Positions 14,497 to 20,015 of a stretch of DNA of 20,015 bases are shown piece after piece. The translations under genes and the position numbers were made by a program. This stretch comes from a virus: the IMG/VR virus record IMGVR_UViG_3300042988_001244, positions 1 to 20,015 of that record. One strand, given 5' to 3'. The notes beneath the pieces were generated by a model. The model ran no database searches, was not told the origin of the DNA, and was given only the letters and a program-made list of their open reading frames with translations. The number at the start of each line of letters is the position of its first letter. Positions within the stretch are counted from its first letter, which is position 1.

Positions 14497-14515
14497 ACAT
14501 TACACCCCCGGTCCC
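14457..14515 (-). other. G-quadruplex-capable C-run block (G-rich minus strand)
   Basis: On the plus strand seven runs of three to five C lie within 59 bases (14457-14461, 14467-14471, 14478-14480, 14489-14491, 14493-14496, 14505-14509, 14513-14515), in a stretch nearly free of G and T. The minus strand can therefore form G-quadruplexes with short loops. It lies upstream of the first early gene. Confidence 0.5.
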
Positions 14516-14685
14516 GCACACACGACGCCAACCTGCGCCCATGCAACGGGTTGCCTTTAACACACACAAACTATTTGCCAAAGCGACTCCGACCGTGGCA
14601 CATTGTAGGGCCTGCCGGGGCCTGCCGCACTACAGCGGCACCCCATGCAGCCAGCAACCCCAGCCACGCACGGAGTGTCCGCCGC

Positions 14686-14937
14686 ATGTCACAGTCCATC
14701 CCCGATTGCGAAGTGTTCCAGCGTCCCCGCAAAGCCCGACCCGTCCGTATCAAGGCCACCCGCATTGAAACCGCCAAGCTGTGCGACGCCCTGGAACACC
14801 TGACCGCGATGGTCACGGACAAGCGCCTGAACAGCAGCACCGACGTTGACGCGTTGGCCACGGTGGTCACCTTCATGCACGCCTTGCGGGGCGTACTGCC
14901 ACCGACGCTCCTCACGCCCACGGGACCCAGTCGGTGA
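14686..14937 (+). CDS. Unknown 83-residue protein, first gene of rightward operon
   Basis: The start ATG 14686 (MSQSIPDCEVFQRPRKARPV) has a GGAG about ten bases upstream; the longer frame to the left runs through the C-run block and is not supported. The protein has a basic N-terminal third, an amphipathic helix (ETAKLCDALEHLTAMV), and a second helix (DVDALATVVTFMHALRG). It overlaps the next gene by ATGA. It could be a small two-helix DNA-binding or regulatory protein. No family is recognised. Being the first gene behind the control region, it is probably expressed early. Confidence 0.65.
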   Translation: MSQSIPDCEVFQRPRKARPVRIKATRIETAKLCDALEHLTAMVTDKRLNSSTDVDALATVVTFMHALRGVLPPTLLTPTGPSR

Positions 14938-15149
14938 AAACGCCGGGACAGCGGTTGTATGAACACCTGTCCCCACCGACGATTGCGATGGTGCCCTACC
15001 ACAATCGTCAGTTCGCCACATCCCGCGACATTGTGTTAGTACCGAACGACAAACACGTCCCGTGGGAGTTTCTGTACGAACACCGTCGCCAGTCGTACGA
15101 AGAACAGGCGAAAACCCACTGGTTCACCACTAGCCCCGCAACCCGATGA
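14934..15149 (+). CDS. Unknown 71-residue protein
   Basis: A short frame coupled by ATGA overlaps to both neighbours (14934-14937 and 15146-15149), which supports it as a real gene. The sequence (MKTPGQRLYEHLSPPTIAMV, then VPWEFLYEHRRQSYEEQAKTHW) is hydrophilic with a charged helical C-terminal half and no membrane segment. No motif is recognised. Its place immediately before the thymidylate synthase-like gene hints at a nucleotide or DNA role, without direct evidence. Confidence 0.65.
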   Translation: MKTPGQRLYEHLSPPTIAMVPYHNRQFATSRDIVLVPNDKHVPWEFLYEHRRQSYEEQAKTHWFTTSPATR

Positions 15150-16360
15150 CACGCATTCCCACTCCGCTCACCATTGGCGCTCGCAACGTCAACGACGCGT
15201 TCCAGCTGGCGCACCTGCACTATCTCCAGTTCCAGCAGGGGCAGACGCCGTGGGCGTTTCACCGCAACGCAGAACATCGCAACATCGCCGCGCTGGGTCC
15301 CGTGGTACAGGCAGTGCATCCGGTGTTGACCGTGTACGATCGCCCCGATGAGTGCGTGCTCACGCACCCCACGCGCAACGCCAACCCGTTCTTCCACCTG
15401 CTCGAAGCCCTCTGGATGCTTGACGGAGGGAATGACGTCGCGCTGCCTGCCTACATGGTGCCGCGGATGCGTACCTACAGCGACGACGGGGCGGTGTTCT
15501 GGGGCGCCTATGGGCACCGCTGGCGCGAGTGGTTTCAGCATGACCAGATTCTGACGGCTCTCGATGAACTCGAGCGCGACCCGCTGTCGCGACGGGTGAT
15601 CATTGGTATGTGGGATCCCAGCGTGGATCCGTTGCAGGGCCCAACCGCGAAAGACCTGCCCTGTAATCTGATGATGAAGGTGGAGATTGATCCGGTGTAT
15701 CATCGGGTCAACGGTACGGTGTACAACCGCAGCAACGATGTCATCTGGGGATGCTACGGCGCCAACGCCGTACAGTTCAGCATCCTGCTTCAGTTCATTG
15801 CCGGAGCCTTGCGCCGACAGGTGGGCTGGTTGGCGCAGTTCAGTGCGAACTGGCATGTGTACGAAGGTACCAGTAACCTGTTCGGGCGGATCAGCGAGCA
15901 CGAGCAGCCGTACGGAAACGCACACCCTCAGTATATCACCCCGCTACCTCTGTTCTCGGGCATGACGGGTGAGAGCCGAGGAGCGCGCTTTCTGGCCGAA
16001 GTCAACCGCCTACTCGAGTTCGTGCGGGTGCAGCACATTCCCTTCGTGGAAGCGGCGGTCCCGGGGTATGAAGCCGTACTGCCCAGCGCGACGCACTACA
16101 CGCGTACATTCGGCACCGCACCGGCCGACGTTCCCTTTGTGGCGCTAGTCGCCGCCCCTATGGCCGATGCGCTGTGTGGGGTGCGTCTGTTCCTCGAGCA
16201 TGGTGATGCGACGCACCTGTACAGCGCCTATGCGATCGTCCGCAACGCGCTGCAGAGCGTTCCGCACAACGATTGGCTCACGGCGGGTGCGCGTTGGCTG
16301 GAGCGCCTTGGTCAGCGTCGCGGAGAAAACCTGTACGGGCATTTTGACCAGCAGGCGTGA
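15146..16360 (+). CDS. Thymidylate synthase-like enzyme (ThyA fold; dUMP methylase or hydroxymethylase)
   Basis: A 404-residue ThyA-type protein. It shows the catalytic cysteine C173 in LPCN, a YGHRWR segment (122-127), the R195-S-N-D198 phosphate/dUMP-binding motif, WGCYGANAVQFS with asparagine N207 in the place of E. coli Asn177, and NWHVYEG with H237 and Y239, equivalent to His207 and Tyr209. In ThyA the asparagine selects dUMP; in dCMP hydroxymethylases it is aspartate. So this acts on dUMP and makes either dTMP or hydroxymethyl-dUMP; sequence alone does not decide. The WGxYGAN form is common in phages with modified thymines. The C-terminal 100 residues are extra compared with E. coli ThyA (264). 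It starts by ATGA overlap. Near neighbours include base-modification-type genes, favouring 5-hydroxymethyl-dUMP synthesis. Confidence 0.85.
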   Translation: MTRIPTPLTIGARNVNDAFQLAHLHYLQFQQGQTPWAFHRNAEHRNIAALGPVVQAVHPVLTVYDRPDECVLTHPTRNANPFFHLLEALWMLDGGNDVALPAYMVPRMRTYSDDGAVFWGAYGHRWREWFQHDQILTALDELERDPLSRRVIIGMWDPSVDPLQGPTAKDLPCNLMMKVEIDPVYHRVNGTVYNRSNDVIWGCYGANAVQFSILLQFIAGALRRQVGWLAQFSANWHVYEGTSNLFGRISEHEQPYGNAHPQYITPLPLFSGMTGESRGARFLAEVNRLLEFVRVQHIPFVEAAVPGYEAVLPSATHYTRTFGTAPADVPFVALVAAPMADALCGVRLFLEHGDATHLYSAYAIVRNALQSVPHNDWLTAGARWLERLGQRRGENLYGHFDQQA

Positions 16361-16388
16361 CGACTCTTCCCTATCACCAACTCCTCTG

Positions 16389-16877
16389 ATGACTCCGAAC
16401 CGCCTGACCCCCGAAACGGTGTTGCACCTGCTGGGCACCGTGTTGGCCACCCAACCCATCAGCGATGCCCAGCAGCACGCCGTCATCGCCCTCATGTACG
16501 AGCGCCTCATGCCGCCCGCACCCCCCATTGACCCGTTGGCCAGTGTACGGTCCTGGTGCGTCCGTACAGAAGCGCCCGAGGGGGTCATCAAGGACCTTGA
16601 GTGGTCCGCCACGCTCCTATCGCGGGTGCCGCTCAACCCTAGCACCCCCACACCGCCCGCCCCCGACAGCGGACGCGTGAGCGGGGCGCCCATGCCTGCC
16701 GCCCTGTTTCGACATGTGGATGGGTTGTGGTACGCCACCCGCGATGTCGCCATGGGGTCAACCGGCCTGACCACCGCCGAAGGACGAGGTACGGCACCAC
16801 TCGAAGCAATCATCGCGTACGTGGACGCGTGGCACCGCCTGCAAGACATGGCGCGTCGCACGGTGGAGATGACCTGA
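16389..16877 (+). CDS. Unknown 162-residue phage protein
   Basis: The start ATG 16389 (MTPNRLTPETVLHLL) lies 28 bases after the thymidylate synthase-like stop and has no ribosome site that I can see; the longer frame to the left overlaps the upstream gene and is rejected. Residues 1-80 are helical, then comes a proline-rich linker (NPSTPTPPAPDSG) and a C-terminal domain with ALFRHVDGLWYATRDV and AIIAYVDAWHRLQDM. The gene shares one base with the next start (TGATG). No catalytic motif or family is recognised; a two-domain layout is clear. No P-loop is present. Confidence 0.68.
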   Translation: MTPNRLTPETVLHLLGTVLATQPISDAQQHAVIALMYERLMPPAPPIDPLASVRSWCVRTEAPEGVIKDLEWSATLLSRVPLNPSTPTPPAPDSGRVSGAPMPAALFRHVDGLWYATRDVAMGSTGLTTAEGRGTAPLEAIIAYVDAWHRLQDMARRTVEMT

Positions 16878-17071
16878 TGACGCATGTGTGGCTCTTGCGA
16901 GCGTTGGTCGTGTGGGGCTGTCTGTGGTTCGTGGCACACCGTGCGGTGAACAACGTCAACGCTCGCCCGTGGCGCCAGCAAGGCGCCTTCACGCATAACG
17001 TAGAGATCGTATGTATGCTGGGCTTCCTTCTCACCTTGATCGGAGTGGTGTTCGCGTGGCCCGTTATATGA
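16877..17071 (+). CDS. Small membrane protein, two predicted TM helices
   Basis: A 64-residue protein starting at ATG 16877 with a TGATG overlap. Hydrophobic helices lie at about residues 4-22 (WLLRALVVWGCLWFVAH) and 43-64 (a segment ending LLTLIGVVFAWPVI), joined by a basic loop containing NARPWRQQG. It looks like an inner-membrane hairpin. Function is unknown. A holin-like role is possible by size, but no lysis genes are near. It is followed by another membrane protein and lies in the nucleotide-modification gene group. Confidence 0.68.
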   Translation: MTHVWLLRALVVWGCLWFVAHRAVNNVNARPWRQQGAFTHNVEIVCMLGFLLTLIGVVFAWPVI

Positions 17072-17349
17072 AGCGCCTACCGTGGTACCGCTATTCGCTG
17101 TATGCGGCCATGGACTGGATCGGCGACGCGTGGTGGCGGGTGATGCTGGTCACCGTGGCGGCGGTCATACTGATAGCATGGGCAGCGGTGCAGTTGGATG
17201 CGTGGGATCGCCGTGCGTGTATGCAGCGGGGCGGCCACACTGTCAAAGAGCAGATCTGGGTTCCGCAGTACACTATGATCGGCAATCAGATGGTTCACAC
17301 GGGTACCACCCGCGAAATCGTTTCCCATTGTGAGGAGCGTAGCAAATGA
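17068..17349 (+). CDS. Small membrane protein with one TM helix
   Basis: A 93-residue protein with a basic, aromatic start (MKRLPWYRYSLYAAMDW), one TM helix at about residues 22-43 (VMLVTVAAVILIAWAAV), and a soluble tail of about 50 residues with cysteines at 51 and 88. It starts with an ATGA overlap at 17068 and ends with an ATGA overlap into the next gene at 17346. The two membrane proteins and the membrane-anchored MazG-like protein downstream are unusual together in an early operon. No family is recognised. Confidence 0.68.
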   Translation: MKRLPWYRYSLYAAMDWIGDAWWRVMLVTVAAVILIAWAAVQLDAWDRRACMQRGGHTVKEQIWVPQYTMIGNQMVHTGTTREIVSHCEERSK

Positions 17350-18050
17350 GCGCCAACATCCCAGGCCTCAATATCGAGAGCCCTTACTACGACAAAGTAC
17401 GTGCCCTTCGCCCAGAGGCGCGCTTTGCTCGCTACGTGCGGGAGCGCTACAAGGTACGGTCGCGCCGGTTGGCCGGAGAGCACCCGGACAAGTGGACCGA
17501 CGACATGATTCTCCGCTCATTCAAGTTCACCAACGTCAAGCGTGACTGGGACTATACGAGCACATGGTTGAAGAAGCGCTGGTATGCGCCCAACTACGGC
17601 CATGAGCTTATCGGTCTTATGTGCGCTGTGGCGCGCTTCGTGTGTCTGGTACCGTCACTGCAAGCCATCGGTATTCCAGGCGCAGCCCAGCGCAAAGTGA
17701 ACACGCGAGCAAAGCTCTATCTGGAAAAGGTGGAGAAGACCATGCTTGCACGGCAGGACGCCGGTCACAAGGTGTTCACCAGCGCCTATGTAATCGGCGG
17801 CGTGGCAGCGGGTCACAAGAAGGCGTCGTGGGTGGTGTGGGAATATCTGTGGCCCGCGTTTGAGGCGGGGCTGCTCACGCGCAAGTGGGAGACGTTGGAT
17901 GAAGCGCACGAAGCACTCAACCAGTTGAACGGGTGGGGTCACTTCATGACGCAGGAAGTGGTCCTGGACTTCGTGCATACGTGGTACGGAAGCGGTGTCA
18001 CAGACCGTGAGTCGTACGCCTATGCGGGCCCGGCGCCATTCGTGGTCTGA
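17346..18050 (+). CDS. DNA base hypermodification protein, N-terminal frame (5-hmdU DNA kinase helical domain / aGPT-PPlase-like)
   Basis: A 234-residue zero-frame product. Residues 27-80 match the helical family found in phages with hypermodified thymine: FARYVRERYKVRSRR, then WTDDMILRSFKFTNVKRDWD (50-69), with DxILxxFxFTNVxRxxD as key pattern. Further family elements are VFTSAYVIGG (143-152) and WGHFMTQEVVLDF (197-209). The zero frame stops eight codons after the conserved AGP (227-229). Moving to the -1 frame there restores AGPGAIRGLNRVFD and continues to 18316, so the real product is probably about 323 residues, which fits the family. It starts by ATGA overlap at 17346. Such proteins act on hydroxymethyl-dU in DNA, either with a P-loop kinase or as pyrophosphorylase-type transferases; no kinase is in this window. 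The family call is from memory of its motifs. Confidence 0.72.
   Translation: MSANIPGLNIESPYYDKVRALRPEARFARYVRERYKVRSRRLAGEHPDKWTDDMILRSFKFTNVKRDWDYTSTWLKKRWYAPNYGHELIGLMCAVARFVCLVPSLQAIGIPGAAQRKVNTRAKLYLEKVEKTMLARQDAGHKVFTSAYVIGGVAAGHKKASWVVWEYLWPAFEAGLLTRKWETLDEAHEALNQLNGWGHFMTQEVVLDFVHTWYGSGVTDRESYAYAGPAPFVV
18026..18032 (+). other. GGGCCCG heptamer at the frame change of the hypermodification gene
   Basis: In the zero frame the codons are GCG-GGC-CCG, so GGGCCCG has the X-XXY-YYZ form of -1 slippery sites. A -1 slip after CCG continues GGC-GCC-ATT-CGT-GGT-CTG, giving G-A-I-R-G-L and the rest of the expected protein. A single G missing from a GGG run would give the same picture. Confidence 0.5.
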
Positions 18051-18055
18051 ATCGG

Positions 18056-18316
18056 GTGTTCGATCTGCCGTACGACGGGAGCATGCCACAGAGCAAGGCG
18101 CGTGACGCCATGCGGGTGCTCCACACGTACTGCACCGATGGACAGTTGCGGCGGCTACTACCGCCCGAGCTTCACCTGACGCTACACGACATCGAGTTCA
18201 ACCTCTGTGAATTCGACAAGTACGAACGCGTCCTGTTCGGCGATGGCACACCCAAGCAGAAGTTTCACGGCCCTGCGGAAGCGCAGTGGCTCGACCTCAC
18301 AACACCCATCCGATAA
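18056..18316 (+). CDS. DNA base hypermodification protein, C-terminal frame
   Basis: This frame carries the C-terminal part of the preceding gene. Read from the frame change at about 18032 it continues GAIRGLNRVFDLPYD, then helices and the segment DIEFNLCEFDKYERVLFGDG, the 'x-LCEFDKYER-x-x-x-G-x-G-x-PK' motif that ends proteins of the family, and PKQKF. As a stand-alone gene it would begin at GTG 18056 or ATG 18083, neither with a usable ribosome site, and would lack the rest of the domain. It is therefore best read as the -1 frame part of one protein of about 323 residues, made by programmed slip, or as the result of a recent 1-base deletion or sequence error. It ends at TAA 18316, six bases before the next start. 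Confidence 0.65.
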   Translation: MFDLPYDGSMPQSKARDAMRVLHTYCTDGQLRRLLPPELHLTLHDIEFNLCEFDKYERVLFGDGTPKQKFHGPAEAQWLDLTTPIR

Positions 18317-18322
18317 TCTCCC

Positions 18323-18871
18323 ATGTACACAGAAGCCATCAAGACCGCCATTGCTCTCGCCTCTGGGTTCACCACGCGCAGCGGGCAGGTGGAACTCAAC
18401 AACGCAGAAGTCTGTCTGCTCGCCGATGCTGTGCTGCAACTGAGCAGCCTGTTGCAGAAGCCGCTGGATCCTGCGGTAGCGGAGGGAGTGGTTGCCCGTA
18501 CTCTGCCGCCTGAACTGGTCATGGGCGATCACGCCCCCTGCGCGCATCTGCGTTATCTGGATGCAGTCTTGGAAAGCGACGCGGAACAGACGATAACAGC
18601 TGATATCAACTATCGCGGTAGCTGGAAGCGTCGCGGTGGTACCGGGGCGTTCCATATGCTGGCGCGCAAGTGGGATCGCCTCGAACCACGGGTAGAAGCA
18701 CATGGTTTCGATGTGTTCGACGCCATCAAGCACGATCGCCGGCGAGAAGGTGTCATCGACGATATCCGAGATCTTCGGAGATACTTGGCACTCGTCGAAG
18801 CGGAAGCGGTGCGGCTCGGGCTGGTACCGGTCCAGGTCCTCGGTAAGGACTCGGTACATGCCGCCGACTGA
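18323..18871 (+). CDS. DUF1599-like (nucleotide-modification-associated) protein
   Basis: A 182-residue protein. Residues 97-121 carry YRGSWKRRGGTGAF and MLARKWDRLE, the pattern 'Y-G-x-SW-x-x-RGG-x-GAF ... RKWDR-x-E' of a phage family linked to DUF1599 / nucleotide-modification-associated domain 1. The following helix pair (GVIDDIRDLRRYLALVEAEA) fits its acidic 'D-x-x-x-DL-x-x-YA' end. The function of the family is not established, but it is often found next to base-modification enzymes. The N-terminal 90 residues are helical and unrecognised. It starts at ATG 18323 without a good ribosome site, shortly after the upstream stop. The link to DUF1599 is a pattern match, not certain. Confidence 0.6.
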   Translation: MYTEAIKTAIALASGFTTRSGQVELNNAEVCLLADAVLQLSSLLQKPLDPAVAEGVVARTLPPELVMGDHAPCAHLRYLDAVLESDAEQTITADINYRGSWKRRGGTGAFHMLARKWDRLEPRVEAHGFDVFDAIKHDRRREGVIDDIRDLRRYLALVEAEAVRLGLVPVQVLGKDSVHAAD

Positions 18872-19211
18872 TCCACGTGTGCAGAACGAGCGCCTGCACG
18901 ACCTGTACATCCAACTGACGACGGGGCGTGGTACACCGTACGCAGAGGTCTACAGTAGCACCGACAGCGTACTGAATCTGGACTGGTTGCGCCAAGCTGT
19001 AACCGCCCCGAAATCAGCGCTGCACCCCGGTAGTGATACGGTGCGACCGATCCTTCGCCTTTGGGGCAGATGTCGAGAACTGGCGACGACCATGGTGTAT
19101 CGGCATTTTCAGACGCCCGTTGAGCGTGAAGCGTGGGAAACACAGCACTATCGTAACCGCCCCGGTAACGTGAATCGTGCCTTTTTCAAAGGAGTAGCCC
19201 GTGCCCGTTGA
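18858..19211 (+). CDS. Unknown 117-residue protein
   Basis: The start ATG 18858 (MPPTDPRVQNERLHDLYI) has AAGGA about eight bases upstream and overlaps the previous gene by 14 bases; the longer frame upstream is rejected. It overlaps the next gene by 11 bases. The sequence is hydrophilic, with a central helix (DTVRPILRLWGRCRELATTM) and a basic C-terminus (RNRPGNVNRAFFKGVARAR). No family is recognised. Its location between two nucleotide-related genes suggests a partner role, without proof. Confidence 0.62.
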   Translation: MPPTDPRVQNERLHDLYIQLTTGRGTPYAEVYSSTDSVLNLDWLRQAVTAPKSALHPGSDTVRPILRLWGRCRELATTMVYRHFQTPVEREAWETQHYRNRPGNVNRAFFKGVARAR

Positions 19212-19806
19212 TACCAGCGCCGTGATTCTGACCCCCGAATGGTTCAGTCAGTACCCCACGGTCACATGGATTCTGATTGCGTCGCTTTGGGTATTCACCT
19301 TCAGCGTTATCATGGACGTCGTGACAACAGTACGCAGCACGAAGACATACCGTGCCATGACCGCGTCGCACCTGACGCCCCATGTACCGTCTAACCTCAA
19401 GGACTTTACCGCCGCGTTCTGTCCGGATCAATTTCGTTCGACGCCAGGATTCCCCTCGGCGAAAATCGTGCGCAACCGGCTCCGACTGATCGATGAAGAA
19501 GTAGGAGAACTTCATCGTGCGGTCTCGTACGGCGATCTCGTTGCCGTAGCCGATGCTCTTGGCGATATCCAGTACGTCGTGGAAGGGGCCTTCTTGGCGT
19601 TCGGTATCGACAGCGACGCGATTCATCGTGCGATTCACGACAGCAACATGCGCAAACGGCAACCGAACGGCAGTGTGCAACGTGACGCAGGTGGAAAGGT
19701 GATCAAGCCGGACGGATGGACACCGCCTGATCTCGCCGATGTACTGAACCATCAGCGTAAGTTGCGTCTCCGTGTCGCACGTACGACCGTTAAGGTGGTT
19801 AGCTAA
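19201..19806 (+). CDS. Membrane-anchored MazG-like NTP pyrophosphohydrolase
   Basis: A 201-residue protein starting at GTG 19201 with an excellent AAAGGAG six bases upstream. Residues 20-43 form one hydrophobic helix (WILIASLWVFTFSVIMDVV), which would anchor it in the inner membrane. Residues 90-150 form the all-alpha NTP pyrophosphohydrolase core: EEVGE (99-103) is the metal-binding EExxE, and D118-A-L-G-D122 is the matching acidic pair. The C-terminal GGKVIKPDGWTPPD (164-177) is typical of phage MazG-like enzymes. These cleave (d)NTPs to NMP and pyrophosphate; in modified-DNA phages they can remove the normal nucleotide. The substrate is unknown. The membrane helix is unusual for the family; an internal ATG at 19354 would remove it but has no ribosome site. 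Confidence 0.78.
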   Translation: MPVDTSAVILTPEWFSQYPTVTWILIASLWVFTFSVIMDVVTTVRSTKTYRAMTASHLTPHVPSNLKDFTAAFCPDQFRSTPGFPSAKIVRNRLRLIDEEVGELHRAVSYGDLVAVADALGDIQYVVEGAFLAFGIDSDAIHRAIHDSNMRKRQPNGSVQRDAGGKVIKPDGWTPPDLADVLNHQRKLRLRVARTTVKVVS

Positions 19807-19809
19807 CGT

Positions 19810-20015
19810 ATGACCGCCTATCAGCACACCAGAAGTGACGAGATGCTCGCACTACTCGCGGCAGACCGTGAGCGTCTGTTACGGCGATACGCACAGGTGA
19901 TGAAGCGGGTAGGTGGGGCGCACCCCAACAGAAGCGCAGAGAATGCGCGGCGGGCAGAGTTGCGCAAGCGCTACCGCCAGTCCCTGCGTATCAACGCCGA
20001 TAAAATCGTACAGAC
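19810..20015 (+). CDS. Unknown protein, start only (cut by window edge)
   Basis: A frame open from ATG 19810 to the right edge, 68 codons visible (MTAYQHTRSDEMLALLAADR and on). It begins three bases after the MazG-like stop, so is probably co-transcribed. The visible part is arginine and glutamine rich, helical and strongly basic (ERLLRRYAQVMKRV, then RRAELRKRYRQSL), which suggests a nucleic-acid-binding or small regulatory protein. No family can be named from the part seen. Confidence 0.55.
   Translation, partial: MTAYQHTRSDEMLALLAADRERLLRRYAQVMKRVGGAHPNRSAENARRAELRKRYRQSLRINADKIVQ

Larger units (their letters stand above)
14129..14685. promoter_or_regulatory. Divergent control region between late and early operons
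   Basis: These 557 bases hold no convincing gene. From left to right they contain CGGGGCGGGTA (14209-14219), GGTACAGCAT (14220-14229), a 70-base stem-loop (14251-14320), an AT-rich patch (14321-14345), a second GGTACAGCAT (14375-14384), ATATACCCGCCCC (14383-14395 and 14484-14496), and a run of C blocks to about 14515. TAAAAT hexamers, possible -10 elements, lie outward of both hairpin arms: plus strand at 14336-14341 and minus strand at 14242-14237. A -35 partner with normal spacing was not found for either, so start sites are not fixed. Both operons must be driven from here, and an origin is possible. Confidence 0.55.

Noticed and set aside
14256-14768. 170-codon plus-strand frame through the control region
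   Set aside because: Its composition (proline, histidine, threonine) only mirrors the C/A-rich DNA, and it runs over the hairpin and repeats.
15008-15925. 305-codon minus-strand frame opposite the thymidylate synthase-like gene
   Set aside because: The plus-strand gene has all catalytic residues; this is its antisense shadow.
15146-16360. dCMP hydroxymethylase
   Set aside because: The residue that selects the base is asparagine (N207), as in dUMP-acting enzymes, not aspartate as in dCMP hydroxymethylases.
16877-17071. Holin
   Set aside because: Size and two TM helices fit, but no endolysin or spanin is nearby and the gene lies in an early-type operon; kept only as a possibility.

Overview
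The window is an internal piece of a tailed-phage (Caudoviricetes) genome of siphovirus type. The evidence is a terminase pair, portal, head morphogenesis protein, scaffold, major capsid protein, four head-tail connector/terminator proteins, a major tail protein, a tail-chaperone pair and the start of a tape measure protein, all in canonical order. The DNA is GC-rich with good GGAGG-type ribosome binding sites. The host cannot be named from the sequence, but a GC-rich Gram-negative-like bacterium is a reasonable guess. No tRNA, integrase, IS element or CRISPR array was seen.

Layout: genes fall into two divergent operons around a gene-free control region (about 14129-14685). Leftward (minus strand, 14128 to 1) is the late structural operon: winged-helix protein, zinc-knuckle protein, TerS, a small repeat-bearing protein, TerL, portal (DUF4055 type), two small unknowns, SPP1 gp7/Mu F-like head protein, zinc-ribbon protein, scaffold, capsid, a glycosyltransferase-like protein, connectors, tail terminator, major tail protein, tail chaperones and tape measure (cut by the left edge). 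Most joints are ATGA or TGATG overlaps, so translation is probably coupled. Two large RNA hairpins sit in the only sizeable gaps, one upstream of the capsid gene and one just downstream of the major tail gene.

Rightward (plus strand, 14686 to the right edge) is an early-type operon that looks devoted to nucleotide metabolism and DNA base modification: a ThyA-type thymidylate synthase / dUMP hydroxymethylase relative, two small membrane proteins, a protein of the 5-hmdU DNA kinase helical domain / alpha-glutamyl-putrescinyl-thymine pyrophosphorylase group split by a frame change, a DUF1599-like (nucleotide-modification-associated) protein, and a membrane-anchored MazG-like NTP pyrophosphohydrolase. 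Together they suggest that this phage carries a hypermodified thymine-type base in its DNA.

Most notable points: (1) the candidate hypermodification operon; (2) its core protein is split exactly at a conserved AGPGA-x-RGL motif, at a GGGCCCG heptamer in canonical -1 slippery phase; (3) a Sec-type signal peptide on the major capsid protein; (4) a glycosyltransferase-like gene next to the capsid gene; (5) a control region with a 16-bp perfect inverted repeat, iteron-like repeats and a strand-biased block of C-runs; (6) a cluster of TCTGAG repeats between terS and terL that could be a packaging site; (7) a possible +1 frameshift joining the tail chaperones; (8) a related inserted domain in two adjacent tail proteins.
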